The notes under the pieces were generated by a model, which made no database searches, was not told where the DNA came from, and saw nothing but the letters and a program-made list of their open reading frames with translations. DNA of 64,000 nucleotides from Bradyrhizobium lablabi (lineage in GTDB: Bacteria > Pseudomonadota > Alphaproteobacteria > Rhizobiales > Xanthobacteraceae), in the NCBI RefSeq assembly GCF_900141755.1, contig NZ_LT670844.1:5490501-5554500 (forward strand). The letters run 5' to 3'. The translations under genes were made by a program, and so were the position numbers. The number at the start of each line of letters is the position of its first letter. Position 1 is the stretch's first letter. Of the stretch, positions 8,886 to 17,533 are shown piece by piece.

Positions 8886-8915
8886 AACTCCGGTCGCGCG
8901 GCGGCCGGAGTTTTT
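8886..8915 (+). terminator. Rho-independent terminator of the small secreted-protein gene
   Basis: AACTCCGG at 8886-8893 pairs with CCGGAGTT at 8905-8912 around a GC-rich loop and runs into TTTTT. It lies 35 bases after the stop codon. Confidence 0.85.
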
Positions 8916-9079
8916 CGCTGTTGCGGCGATGCCCGTCTGGTGAAAAAAGCTCGCCTCGGCAAGGAGATGGGCCGGCTCATTGTCCGATTGGTGCCGTGGG
9001 CCTGGCGGGAACATTGTGACCCGCGCCGGCCGGGTATATCGTTTAGAAAAGCTACAAGAAAGATCGGGAGGGTATCTTC

Positions 9080-9397
9080 ATGTGCCAGCTGTTCGCTCAC
9101 CAGCCTCAACGGGACTACGAATCACAGACCAGATCGCTTCGCATCGATGGCCACTCTACCTCGATCCGGCTGGAAATGGCGTTCTGGGATACGCTCGAAG
9201 AAATCGCCAGCAAGCAAGACATGAGCCTTGCGAAATTTCTCAGCTGTCTTCACAGCGAGGTCCTCGATCATTGCGGCGAAGTGCATAATTTTGCCTCGCT
9301 GCTGCGCTGCTCGTGCCTGATCTATCGATCGAAGACCGCGACGGTGACGCCAGATTTCCTTGCGGAGGCCGGACCGAGGTTGGTCGCTGCGGAATAG
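9080..9397 (+). CDS. Ribbon-helix-helix domain protein
   Basis: A 105-residue protein. Residues 20-60 (RSLRIDGHSTSIRLEMAFWD followed by TLEEIASKQDMSLAKFLS) match the RHH_4-type ribbon-helix-helix fold: a basic beta strand and two helices with the AxxxxxSLxxFL pattern. Such proteins dimerise and may bind DNA; alphaproteobacterial members are single genes of unknown target. The strand IRLEMAFWDTLEEIA is typical of this subgroup. A GGGAGGGT site precedes the ATG. No toxin gene adjoins it, so an antitoxin role is not supported. Confidence 0.75.
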   Translation: MCQLFAHQPQRDYESQTRSLRIDGHSTSIRLEMAFWDTLEEIASKQDMSLAKFLSCLHSEVLDHCGEVHNFASLLRCSCLIYRSKTATVTPDFLAEAGPRLVAAE

Positions 9398-9416
9398 TTC
9401 TACGAGCCAGCACGCG

Positions 9417-9512
9417 TTCATCCTTCGAGACGCACGCTGACGCGTGCTCCTCAGGATGAGGTTCTCTAAATCCTCGTGGTGAGGAGCGCGGCTACGCCGC
9501 GCGTCTCGAACC
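9417..9512. repeat. Palindromic repeat, 'CATCCTGAGGAGC' family, copy 1
   Basis: TCCTTCGAGACGC and GCGTCTCGAA lie near the two ends, with CTCCTCAGGATGAGG inside. It separates the RHH gene from the convergent GMC oxidoreductase. A related element is at 44607-44711. Confidence 0.75.
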
Positions 9513-9542
9513 ATGAGGCTCGGATGCGCGACTGAGCCGATG

Positions 9543-11111
9543 CTAGATTTCCTTCCGCTGCATGGCGCCGGCGATATGATCCGCCTGCCTGACGGCAAGC
9601 GCCACGATCGTCAGCGTCGGATTGCAGGCTGCGCCGGTGGTGAACTGGCTGCCATCCGAGATGAACAGATTCTTGATGTCGTGGGTCTGGCCGAATTTGT
9701 TCACGACACCGTCTTTTGCTTTCGCGCTCATCCGGTTGGTGCCGAGATTATGCGTCGAGGGATAGGGCGTGGTCGGATAGGTCACTGTCGCGCCGACGGC
9801 CTCGTAAACCGCCGAGCCTTGTTTGTAGGCGTGATCGCGCATGGCGATGTCGTTGGGATGATCGTCGTAATGCACGCTCGCAACCCGCAAGCCGAATTTA
9901 TCCTTTGCCTTGGGGTCAAGCGTCACGCGGTTGGTTTCTTGCGGCATATCCTCGCCGACCAGCCACATCCCCGCCATGCGTGGATACCCTTCCATCGCCG
10001 CGGTGAACGGGCGTCCCCATGCCCCCGGATTGAGGAAGGCCGCCATGAAGGGCAAACCAAGCGACAGCGTTTCCATTTCATAGCCGCCCATGAAGCCGCG
10101 GGATGGATCGTGTCGTGCCTCGTCGTGGATGATACCGGCCATGGTGGTGCCGCGATACATGTGAACCGACCTGTCGAACACGGCATAGACGCTGCCGGTC
10201 ATGTGACGCATGTAGTTGCGCCCGACCTGGCCGGAAGAGTTGGCGAGGCCGTCGGGAAACATGTTGGACGCACTGTTGAGCAGAAGCCGGGGGCTCTCGA
10301 TCGAGTTGCCGGCGACGGCAACAATGCGCGCCTTCTGGCGCTGCGTCTTTCCGGCCTCGTCGGCATAGACGACGCCGGTGATCTTGCCCGATGCATCATG
10401 CTCGATCATGAGCGCCATGCTGCTGGGACGAACTTCAAGGTTGCCGGTCGCTTCGCCCTTCGGGATTTCCGTATAAAGCGTCGACCATTTCGCCCCGGAC
10501 TTGCAGCCCTGGAAACAAAAGCCGATTTGCTGGCATGACCCACGGCCGTCGCGCGGCTCGCTGTTGATCGCCATCCGCCCGGTGTGGATCTCCTTGTAGC
10601 CGAGCTTTTTCGCACCGGCTTCCATCACCTTGAAGTTGTTGTTGCCTGGCAATCCCGGAATGTTGTTGGTGCGCGTTACCCCCATCTTGTCCTCGGCCTT
10701 GGCGTACCACGGCTCCATTTCGGCAAGCGTGATCGGCCAATCCTGCAGATTGGCGCCGGGCACGTTGCCGTAAACGCTTCGGACCCTGAATTCATGCTCG
10801 TCGAACCGCAACGACGCGCCCGCCCAATGGACGGTCGATCCACCGACCGACTTGACGATCCACGCCGGCAGGTTGGCGAAATCCTTGGCGACGCGCCAGT
10901 TGCCGGAGGTGGTTCGCATATCCTTCCACGCCAGCTGCGTGAAACTTTCCCATTCGTTGTTGACGAAGTCCTGCAGCTCGATGCGCGGCCCGGCCTCAAG
11001 GATCACAACCTTGACGCCCTTCTGGGCCAGTTCGTTGCCCAGCGTGCCGCCGCCGGCGCCGGAACCGACGATTACGACCACGCCATCATCGTTCAGATCA
11101 AATTTCGCCAT
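9543..11111 (-). CDS. GMC-family FAD oxidoreductase, large subunit of a gluconate 2-dehydrogenase-like complex
   Basis: A 522-residue flavoprotein. The dinucleotide fold VIVGSGAGGGTLGNELAQ is at residues 14-31, with the ribose-binding Glu in VVILEAG. The GMC C-terminal signature is present as HNLGTNRM, followed by the FAD-contacting LFISDGSQFTTGAACNPT, where the conserved catalytic His-Asn pair of GMC enzymes is partly visible. It has no signal peptide. In this family the enzyme is exported by the Tat route with the small subunit, encoded just upstream here. It likely oxidises an alcohol or sugar in the periplasm; the substrate is unknown. It is the last gene of a four-gene operon. Confidence 0.9.
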   Translation of the reverse strand: MAKFDLNDDGVVVIVGSGAGGGTLGNELAQKGVKVVILEAGPRIELQDFVNNEWESFTQLAWKDMRTTSGNWRVAKDFANLPAWIVKSVGGSTVHWAGASLRFDEHEFRVRSVYGNVPGANLQDWPITLAEMEPWYAKAEDKMGVTRTNNIPGLPGNNNFKVMEAGAKKLGYKEIHTGRMAINSEPRDGRGSCQQIGFCFQGCKSGAKWSTLYTEIPKGEATGNLEVRPSSMALMIEHDASGKITGVVYADEAGKTQRQKARIVAVAGNSIESPRLLLNSASNMFPDGLANSSGQVGRNYMRHMTGSVYAVFDRSVHMYRGTTMAGIIHDEARHDPSRGFMGGYEMETLSLGLPFMAAFLNPGAWGRPFTAAMEGYPRMAGMWLVGEDMPQETNRVTLDPKAKDKFGLRVASVHYDDHPNDIAMRDHAYKQGSAVYEAVGATVTYPTTPYPSTHNLGTNRMSAKAKDGVVNKFGQTHDIKNLFISDGSQFTTGAACNPTLTIVALAVRQADHIAGAMQRKEI

Positions 11112-11144
11112 GATGTCCTCCCAACCGATTTATGTTCGAAGCCG

Positions 11145-11693
11145 TCAGACTTTCGGCAGCCAATCGATGTCGTTGAAGCCGCGCTTGATGTAGCCGCCGT
11201 GCTCGGCGGATGAGCCCTCGTAGCCGAATTTCGGCCACAGCTCTTCCTGGTTGTAGAGAGAGACGACAAGATCGGAGCGAACCTTCTTGAAGAAATCGGT
11301 CTGCTCAATTCCCTGTAGCAAGACGACCCGGTCGGCTTCCCAGGGGACTTGAGCGTAGGCGACCTTGTGCCGATCCTGCGCGTCCTGATCGAGACGGCGA
11401 ACGCCATCTTCAAGCAGCGCCTTGGTCGCCGGGTCCTTGGCCGCCTTGGCATCCCACGGCTTGATCGCCGTGATGTAATAGCTGTCGACCAGGAAATCGT
11501 GCGGATAGATGTCGCGCGCGACTTTCACCAGCGTCTTCATTGTTGCGGGCGAAAGCGTGGTCGCCTCGTTGGCCCACGCATCCGCGATGCTTATTCCGGT
11601 GCTCGCCGCAACCGCTGCGACCGGAACCGCGCTCGCGGCACCCTGCAGAAAGATTCGGCGGCTGTATTTGCCTCGACGATCAACTTCTCTCAT
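11145..11693 (-). CDS. Gluconate 2-dehydrogenase subunit 3 family protein with Tat signal
   Basis: A 182-residue small subunit. The N-terminus holds a twin-arginine motif (YSRRIFLQG) followed by a hydrophobic stretch, so the protein should cross the membrane folded. The body matches the gluconate 2-dehydrogenase subunit 3 family (KTLVKVARDIYPHDFLVDSYYITAI). Known homologues partner with a GMC flavoprotein and pull it through the Tat pore. It lies 33 bases upstream of the GMC gene on the same strand, which supports that pairing. Confidence 0.88.
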   Translation of the reverse strand: MREVDRRGKYSRRIFLQGAASAVPVAAVAASTGISIADAWANEATTLSPATMKTLVKVARDIYPHDFLVDSYYITAIKPWDAKAAKDPATKALLEDGVRRLDQDAQDRHKVAYAQVPWEADRVVLLQGIEQTDFFKKVRSDLVVSLYNQEELWPKFGYEGSSAEHGGYIKRGFNDIDWLPKV

Positions 11694-11726
11694 GGGTATC
11701 CTCCATTGAACGTTCTTGTTGATGAA

Positions 11727-12122
11727 TTAGCCGAAGCGGCCACCTTTCTGGATCACCTCGATCTTGTAGCCGTCGGGATCGGTGACGAAAAAGAAGCGCG
11801 CCAGCGTCGCGCCATCATGCTTGAAATCGCGCAGCGGCCCGGGTGACAATTTCTCCTGCTCGAAGCGGGCGTGCTCGGCATCGAGATCGTCGACGACGAC
11901 GGCGAGATGGCCGTATCCGTCGCCCGCAAGGTAGGGCTCCTTGCGGGCGAAATTCACCGTCAGTTCGAGTTCGAACGGCGAGGAGGCGTGGCGCAGGTAG
12001 ATCAGCGCGAAGTCTTCAAACACCAGGCGATCGGCGATCTGCAGGTCAAACGCGCGGGCGTAGAAATCGAGCGACCTCGTTTCGTCGAGAACGCGGATCA
12101 TCGAATGAACCGGCTTTGCCAT
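11727..12122 (-). CDS. VOC-superfamily protein, glyoxalase I-like
   Basis: A 131-residue vicinal-oxygen-chelate protein. His6, Glu53, His72 and Glu122 sit in the four places used as metal ligands by GloA (contexts VHSMIRV, ELELT, YGHLAVVVDD, YKIEVIQ), so an active lactoylglutathione lyase or related isomerase is plausible. It lies in a dehydrogenase operon directly after the cytochrome gene, with no gap between the cytochrome stop and this ATG. That placement is odd for a cytosolic detoxification enzyme, since the neighbouring products are exported. Confidence 0.8.
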   Translation of the reverse strand: MAKPVHSMIRVLDETRSLDFYARAFDLQIADRLVFEDFALIYLRHASSPFELELTVNFARKEPYLAGDGYGHLAVVVDDLDAEHARFEQEKLSPGPLRDFKHDGATLARFFFVTDPDGYKIEVIQKGGRFG

Positions 12123-12524
12123 TCAGTTCAATCCCTTCAGATATGCGATGATGGCGGCGCGCGTTTCAGGCTTGGCCTGGCGGTAGGCCATGACGGCGTC
12201 GGGAATGACGGCTTGCGGATTCGTCAGCCACGCATCGAGTCTGGCCTCGTCCCAGCTGAAATCGGCCTGCGCGAGGCCCGGCGAAAAGTGGAAGCCCTCG
12301 GCCTTGCCGGCTGGCCTGCCGACGATCTGGACCAGCGGTGGCCCCTGCCGGGGAGCGTCGGAGAAACTGGTGGTGTGGCAGGTGCCGCATTGCTGCTTGA
12401 ACAGCGCGGCGCCATCGGGCGGCTTCGCCGCCGGCAAGGATAGTTGAGCCGAGGCGGCCTCGACAGTCGTCGTCGCGCTGCAAAATGCCAGCCCCATGAC
12501 GAGTACCGCGCGTGGCTTTTTCAT
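12123..12524 (-). CDS. Periplasmic mono-heme cytochrome c
   Basis: A 133-residue class I cytochrome c. A signal peptide (MKKPRAVLVMGLAFCS...VEAASA) leads to one CGTCH heme site at residues 46-50. The Met in DAVMAYR near residue 105 could be the distal ligand. As first gene of the operon with the GMC flavoprotein and its Tat subunit, it probably accepts electrons from that dehydrogenase. I chose the ATG; a GTG three codons upstream is also possible. Confidence 0.88.
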   Translation of the reverse strand: MKKPRAVLVMGLAFCSATTTVEAASAQLSLPAAKPPDGAALFKQQCGTCHTTSFSDAPRQGPPLVQIVGRPAGKAEGFHFSPGLAQADFSWDEARLDAWLTNPQAVIPDAVMAYRQAKPETRAAIIAYLKGLN

Positions 12525-12626
12525 CGCTATCACCGTTGGCGCGAGCCGAGCTTAGTGGGTCGCGAACCGGCGGTGGTAGTAGCGGGCTGTTTTATGGTGC
12601 GAACGTTGCCGCGCCGAGATGCTGCC

Positions 12627-13046
12627 TTAGTCGTCGAACCGGGCCGAGCCGCGCTTCGCCTTGATGTCGCCGCGGCGCTTTTTGCCTTCCAGCCGCCGCT
12701 GTTTCGATCCGAATGTCGGCTTGGTCGGCCGCCGCGGGGTCGGCCGCACATGGGCTTCGCGCAACAGTTCGAGCAAGCGGTCGATCGCATCAGCGCGGTT
12801 ACGCTCCTGGGTGCGGAAGCGCTGCGCGTGGATCACGATCACGCCGTCCTTGGTCATGCGCTGGCCCGCGAGCCGATTGAGCCGCGCCGCGACGTCATCG
12901 GCAAGCGCGATGTTGCGCGTATCGAACCGCAATTGCGCCGCGGTTGCGAGCTTGTTGACGTTCTGCCCGCCCGGGCCGGAGGCGCGAACGAAGGAGATCT
13001 CTATGTCGTTCTCGTCGATTGCAAGGTCGCGGGAAATCCGCAGCAT
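12627..13046 (-). CDS. arfB: Alternative ribosome-rescue peptidyl-tRNA hydrolase ArfB
   Basis: A 139-residue release-factor-like protein. The GGQ motif at residues 26-28 (context ASGPGGQNVNK) cleaves peptidyl-tRNA on stalled ribosomes. The basic C-terminal tail (RPTPRRPTKPTFGSKQRRLEGKK region) is the part that enters the empty mRNA channel. Size and both features fit ArfB/YaeJ and exclude the longer RF1/RF2. The gene is flanked by the cytochrome operon and the M16 peptidase pair and appears to be expressed alone. Confidence 0.93.
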   Translation of the reverse strand: MLRISRDLAIDENDIEISFVRASGPGGQNVNKLATAAQLRFDTRNIALADDVAARLNRLAGQRMTKDGVIVIHAQRFRTQERNRADAIDRLLELLREAHVRPTPRRPTKPTFGSKQRRLEGKKRRGDIKAKRGSARFDD

Positions 13047-13130
13047 GGTGTCACCGGATGCCCGATATTCCCCGATGGAATCAGGCGGAACACGATACCG
13101 GGTTTGCCGACCGTTTGTCTTCCGAAGCTG

Positions 13131-14516
13131 TCAATTCGCCGTAGGTGCCGCCACCGCGGCCGGCTGTGCTGCGGCCTGCGGGGCGCGGCCGACGACCACG
13201 GTGAGCAGGCCCTGGCCCCACAACCGCTGCGCGGCCTTTTTCGCCTCGTCCAGCGTCACGGCGTCGACGATGGCGTTGCGCTTCTCGATATAGTCGATCG
13301 GGAGCTTGTCGAGCTGGTACTGCAATAAAGCCGCCGCCAGCTTCGAGGAGGTGTCGAGCGCCAGCATTTGCGAGCCCTTAAGATAGGATTTGGCCTCATC
13401 GAGCTCCTGCTGGGTCGGGCCGTCAACGGCGATGCGGCGGACTTCCTTCTCGATGGCATCGATGGTCTCGCCCGCGCGGTCGGCGCGGGTTCCGGTGGTG
13501 CCGGCCACCAGGGCCGAATGGTCCATCCAGAGCAGCGATTCATAGATCGAATAGGCAAGGCCGCGCTTCTCGCGGACCTCGCGATAGAGCCGCGACGACA
13601 GCGTGCCGCCGCCGAGAATGTGGTTCACGACATAGGCGGCCATGAAATGCGGATCATGGCGCCGCACCCCGGGGCCGCCGAACATGACGACCGTCTGCGG
13701 CACGTCGAGCGGAACGAAAGCGCGCTGCGGCGGCTTGGCGGCCTCGACATCCGCGACCGGTATCAGGCTGGCCTTGGCCGGTAATCCGCCAAAGGTCTGG
13801 TCGAGCAATTTGCCGAGCGTTGCCGGATCGACATCGCCGACCACGGCGATCTTGAGCGTATCCTTGGCGAGCACGCGGCGGACATAATCCTTCATGTCGG
13901 CGACGTCGATCTTCGGCACGCTGTCCAGTGTGCCGCTGGTCGGCCGGCCATAGGGGTGGTCGCCATAGGCCATTTCCAGGAATTTGCGGCTCGCCAGCGA
14001 GGTCGGATTGGAGGTATCGCGCTTGAGGCTGGAGATCACCTGGGAACGAATCCGTTCGACATCGGCGCTGTCGAAATGGGCCGAGGTCAGCGCCATCCGC
14101 AACAGGTCGAAGGCTTCGTCCTTGTTATCGCGGAGCATGCGCAGGCTGCCGCGGAATTGCTCCCGCGTCGAGGTGAAGCTGAGCTCGATGGCGCGACGGT
14201 CGAGGCGCTCATGGAACGTATTGGAATCGAGATCGCCTGAGCCTTCGTCGAGCAGGTCGGCGACCAGATTGCCGACGCCGGGCTTGTCGGCGGGGTCCTG
14301 GGTCGCGCCGCCGCCGAAGGCGTATTCCATCGCGATCAGCGGCACGGTTGAGTCCTGCACGAACCAGGCCTCGATACCTCCGGGCGAGATCAGATGCTGG
14401 ATTTTCGCCGCCGCCTGCGATGGCGTCGAAGCCAGCGGCAGCATCGCGAGGAGGGCGGCGACAACGAGGGCGATGCGCCGCGCGCCAACCTTGTAAGACA
14501 CGAACGGATAGGTCAC
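13131..14516 (-). CDS. M16-family peptidase-like protein lacking the zinc motif
   Basis: A 461-residue secreted protein with a signal peptide (hydrophobic ALVVAALLAMLPLAS) and two M16 domains. At the place where M16 enzymes have HxxEH it reads LVADLLDEG, so zinc binding and catalysis should be absent. The conserved second-domain glycine-rich segment RRHDPHFMAAYVVNHILGGG is intact. Such inactive subunits pair with an active M16 partner, here encoded immediately upstream. The GTG start overlaps the partner's stop codon as GTGA and has a GAGGAG site, which decided the start; this coupling supports a one-to-one complex. Confidence 0.9.
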   Translation of the reverse strand: MTYPFVSYKVGARRIALVVAALLAMLPLASTPSQAAAKIQHLISPGGIEAWFVQDSTVPLIAMEYAFGGGATQDPADKPGVGNLVADLLDEGSGDLDSNTFHERLDRRAIELSFTSTREQFRGSLRMLRDNKDEAFDLLRMALTSAHFDSADVERIRSQVISSLKRDTSNPTSLASRKFLEMAYGDHPYGRPTSGTLDSVPKIDVADMKDYVRRVLAKDTLKIAVVGDVDPATLGKLLDQTFGGLPAKASLIPVADVEAAKPPQRAFVPLDVPQTVVMFGGPGVRRHDPHFMAAYVVNHILGGGTLSSRLYREVREKRGLAYSIYESLLWMDHSALVAGTTGTRADRAGETIDAIEKEVRRIAVDGPTQQELDEAKSYLKGSQMLALDTSSKLAAALLQYQLDKLPIDYIEKRNAIVDAVTLDEAKKAAQRLWGQGLLTVVVGRAPQAAAQPAAVAAPTAN

Positions 14517-15901
14517 GAACGCTTCTCCTCGCGCTTCGGCGCAGTGTCTTTGATCAGGTAGCCGGTCACCGAGCGGTTCTTGTCGAGCCATTTTTGCGCG
14601 GCGGCGCGGACCTGTTCGGCGGTGACGGCGCGAATCCGGTCCGGCCAGCTTCTGATATCCTCGACGGTGAGGCCGGTGGTCAGCGCCCCGCCATACCAGC
14701 GCGCCAGCGTCGCCTGGTTGTCCTGGGCGTAGATTGCTTCCGCGATCAGCTGCGTCTTGACGCGCTCGAGATCCTCAGCTGAAGCGAGCTTTTGCCCGAC
14801 ATCGGCGATCACGCCGTGGATCACCTGTTCGATCTGCGAAAACTCGACGCCCTGCTTCGGCGAGGCCGAGATCACGAACTGCGTCGGATCGAGCGAGGTG
14901 CCCTGGTAGCCGGCGCCGGCAGAGACCGCGAGCGGGTGGTCGACCACGAGCGCCCGGTAAAGATAGGAATTGCTGCCGCCGCCCATCAATTGCGCCAGCA
15001 CATCGAGCGCGGCGCTTTCCCCTGATGCTGCGGTGGCGGCCGACGGCACCAGGTAATAACGCTTGACGCTCGGCTGTTCGACGCGAGGATCGGCGAGCGT
15101 CACGCTGCGCGGTGCGACCGGCTCCGGCTCCTGCGGGCGGGTCCGCTGCGCCGGGATCGCCGGCTGCGGGGCGACCTTGCCGAAGGTCTGCTCCGCCATC
15201 GGGCGGACCTCGCCGATATCGACGTCGCCGGCGATCACCAGCGTCGCATTGTTCGGCGCGTAAAAGCGCCGGTAGAACGCCAGCGCATCGTCGCGGCTGA
15301 GCTTTTCGATCTCATGGTGCCAGCCGATCACGGGGCGGCCATAGGGGTGATTGAGGTACAGCGCCGCCATGATCTGCTCGGTCAGCCGCGCTTCCGGATT
15401 GTTGGCGACGCGCATGTTGTATTCTTCGAGCACGACGTCGCGCTCCGGCAGCACGTTCTCGTCCTTGAGGACAAGGCCGGTCATGCGGTCGGCCTCGAAC
15501 GCCATCATCTCGGCGAGATGTTCGCGCGGCACGCGCTGGTAGAAGCCGGTGTAATCGGTCGAGGTGAAGGCGTTCTCGTTGCCGCCGATCCGCAGCACGG
15601 TCTGGGAGAATTCGTCCGCGGGATGCTTGGCTGTCCCCTTGAACATCAGATGTTCGAGAAAATGCGCCAGCCCCGATTTGCCCGGCGTCTCGTCGGCGGA
15701 GCCGACCTTGTACCAGATCATCTGGGTAACGACTGGGGTGCGGTGATCCGGGATCACCAAAACCTTCAGGCCGTTGGCAAGCGTGAAGCTGGCCGGCGGA
15801 TCCGACGTCACGGTGGTCTGGGCAAGAGCGGTGCCTGTTGAGATAGCGAACGCCGGAAGCAGCGCGACGAGGAGAGAGGCAGCTAAGCGATATGAGGACA
15901 T
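14513..15901 (-). CDS. M16-family zinc metallopeptidase (active subunit)
   Basis: A 462-residue periplasmic peptidase. A signal peptide ends near TALAQT (residues 25-30). The inverted zinc motif HFLEH occupies residues 80-84, with His80 and His84 as ligands and Glu83 as the base. The downstream conserved ENAFTSTDYTGFY and RNNP-like repeats of the family are present. It probably forms a heterodimer with the product of the overlapping downstream gene, as in bacterial M16B pairs. Substrates are unknown. Confidence 0.93.
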   Translation of the reverse strand: MSSYRLAASLLVALLPAFAISTGTALAQTTVTSDPPASFTLANGLKVLVIPDHRTPVVTQMIWYKVGSADETPGKSGLAHFLEHLMFKGTAKHPADEFSQTVLRIGGNENAFTSTDYTGFYQRVPREHLAEMMAFEADRMTGLVLKDENVLPERDVVLEEYNMRVANNPEARLTEQIMAALYLNHPYGRPVIGWHHEIEKLSRDDALAFYRRFYAPNNATLVIAGDVDIGEVRPMAEQTFGKVAPQPAIPAQRTRPQEPEPVAPRSVTLADPRVEQPSVKRYYLVPSAATAASGESAALDVLAQLMGGGSNSYLYRALVVDHPLAVSAGAGYQGTSLDPTQFVISASPKQGVEFSQIEQVIHGVIADVGQKLASAEDLERVKTQLIAEAIYAQDNQATLARWYGGALTTGLTVEDIRSWPDRIRAVTAEQVRAAAQKWLDKNRSVTGYLIKDTAPKREEKRS

Positions 15902-16006
15902 TATGACCCGTTTGAACGCCCGGACAGAAGCGTCCGGGCTGAAACCGCGGCATCGTACACCGCGCGGCTGCCGGCACTCGTCAAGAAGCTGCGAGACGAA
16001 GGGCGG

Positions 16007-16720
16007 CTATTCGCCATACTTGCCGGCGGCCGGGTTGTATTCCTTGTTCAAGGATTCCTTGGGCCCGGTGCCGTACATGAAATTCGGCGACGGGGTCTGA
16101 TACCCCGGAGGCGGCTGGGTCAAGGATTCCCGCGTCGGCTCACCCTTGAACGGCGCCGTCTCGCTCTTGCTGCCGCCAAAAAGCCCGCTGAAGCCGCCGT
16201 TGTAGCCGAGCTGCGAGGGGCTGAGGACGGCGCTGGCCCCCGGATTGCCGCCGGGCTGATCGACTGATTCGCCGCCGGTGGATTTCGGGCCGCGGGCATT
16301 GAGTTCGCTCGGCATCAGCACGCGGCTGGCTTCGCGTGGATCCTTGTTTTCTTTCTTCCGCCGCGCGATCACAGCCTTGCGCCGCGCCTCGTCGGGGTCT
16401 TTCGGCCAGTTTGGATCCTTGATCTCGCTCTTTGCGGTTTCCGGCGGCGGCAGATCGATCTTCGGGGGCACCACCAGCGGGGACCGCTCGCGGTAATCGA
16501 TGCCCCGGTTTTCCATATTGGTGCCGCCGATCCCGGCCATGATGCCTTCGATGACCTTCTCCTCGAAGGTCTTGTCATCCTCATCATCGTCCTGGGCGCG
16601 GGCGGCGCCGGCGGTTACGACAAGGCCGATACCGAGGGCGACGACAGCGAGCCGGAGGGTGCGCGTCAGCGCTCCCGACGAATTCTGCATCATCCAACCG
16701 TTGCCTTCGGGCTCGCGCAT
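16007..16720 (-). CDS. Hypothetical secreted proline/glycine-rich protein
   Basis: About 237 residues. A hydrophobic segment TLRLAVVALGIGLVVTAGAARAQ acts as a signal peptide, followed by an acidic stretch DDDEDDKTFEEK. The rest is rich in Pro, Gly, Lys and Glu and looks mostly unstructured. It sits between lspA and the M16 pair on the same strand. This protein seems to be a lineage-specific companion of that locus, but I do not recognise a function. The start is uncertain; several Met codons lie before the signal segment, and I took the one preceded by AGGAAC. Confidence 0.6.
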   Translation of the reverse strand: MREPEGNGWMMQNSSGALTRTLRLAVVALGIGLVVTAGAARAQDDDEDDKTFEEKVIEGIMAGIGGTNMENRGIDYRERSPLVVPPKIDLPPPETAKSEIKDPNWPKDPDEARRKAVIARRKKENKDPREASRVLMPSELNARGPKSTGGESVDQPGGNPGASAVLSPSQLGYNGGFSGLFGGSKSETAPFKGEPTRESLTQPPPGYQTPSPNFMYGTGPKESLNKEYNPAAGKYGE

Positions 16721-16806
16721 CGCGCTGTTCCTGTTCAATATTTCGCTAGCTGGCCGATCTCAACCGCAGTTCCCCTACTGCGACCAAGGGGTCGTATCAG
16801 CCGGGA

Positions 16807-17307
16807 TCAGGGCGCTTTTGCGGCGGGTACCCCCAGGAAGGAATCATACAACAGCGCCGCGACGCCAGCAACGATCGCCACGTCGGCAAGGTTAAACACG
16901 TACCAATTGAAGGGTTTTCCCCCAATCTGGACGTGGAATAGGGCGAAATCGACCACCGCGCCGTAGGCGAAGCGGTCGATGGCGTTGCCGATGGCGCCGC
17001 CGATGATCATTCCCAGCGCAATGGTCGCGATCAGGGTGCGCGACCGCGCCATCCAGATCGCCAAAACCACCACCGCCACCGCCTTGATGATCATCAGGGC
17101 GATCTGGGCGAACTGGCTGTCGTTCTGAAACCACCCAAAACTGATCCCGACATTCCAGGCCAGCACCAGATCGAAGAACGGCGTGACCTCGACCGCGCCG
17201 CGGTGGCCGATGTCGAAGACGAACAGCAGCCAGACTTTTGAGGCCTGGTCGAGCACGAGCACGGCAAGTGCGGCGAGGATGCCGGGGCGGAGGCGGGAGG
17301 TCTTCAT
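16807..17307 (-). CDS. lspA: Lipoprotein signal peptidase (signal peptidase II)
   Basis: A 166-residue inner-membrane aspartyl protease that removes prolipoprotein signal peptides. Four membrane spans are visible. The conserved blocks are LVLAWNVGISFG, GGAIGNAIDR, VVDF and FNLADVAI; the Asp residues in the last two form the catalytic pair. It follows ileS on the same strand, an arrangement common in bacteria, though a repeat of about 150 bases separates the two here. Confidence 0.95.
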   Translation of the reverse strand: MKTSRLRPGILAALAVLVLDQASKVWLLFVFDIGHRGAVEVTPFFDLVLAWNVGISFGWFQNDSQFAQIALMIIKAVAVVVLAIWMARSRTLIATIALGMIIGGAIGNAIDRFAYGAVVDFALFHVQIGGKPFNWYVFNLADVAIVAGVAALLYDSFLGVPAAKAP

Positions 17308-17335
17308 GGTGCGATCGCGGCCGCAAAAAATGCTG

Positions 17336-17484
17336 TCGTCCCTGCGAAATCAGGGACCCCCGCGTGAGCGCAGCTTGCGCTCATCGCGACGCCGTGACGG
17401 TTCTTGTTTGAAAGGTGTTCGTTCATCTTCCTTTGTCTATCGCAAACGCCGGTGGTTATGGGTCCCTGCTTTCGCAGGGACGAC
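17336..17484. repeat. Palindromic repeat, 'GTCCCTGCG...CGCAGGGAC' type
   Basis: CGTCCCTGCG and CGCAGGGACG bracket about 150 bases between lspA and ileS, with GGGTCCCTG and CAGGGACCCC forming nested arms. It belongs to the same broad group as the elements at 1577, 35942 and 43648. Confidence 0.75.
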
Positions 17485-17533
17485 GATGGTCGGTTAGCAG
17501 GAACGACGGTAGAGTTGAATTCACCGGACGATA

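Noticed and set aside
9080..9397. The RHH protein as an antitoxin
   Set aside because: No toxin-like gene is adjacent or overlapping, and the protein matches a stand-alone RHH subgroup.
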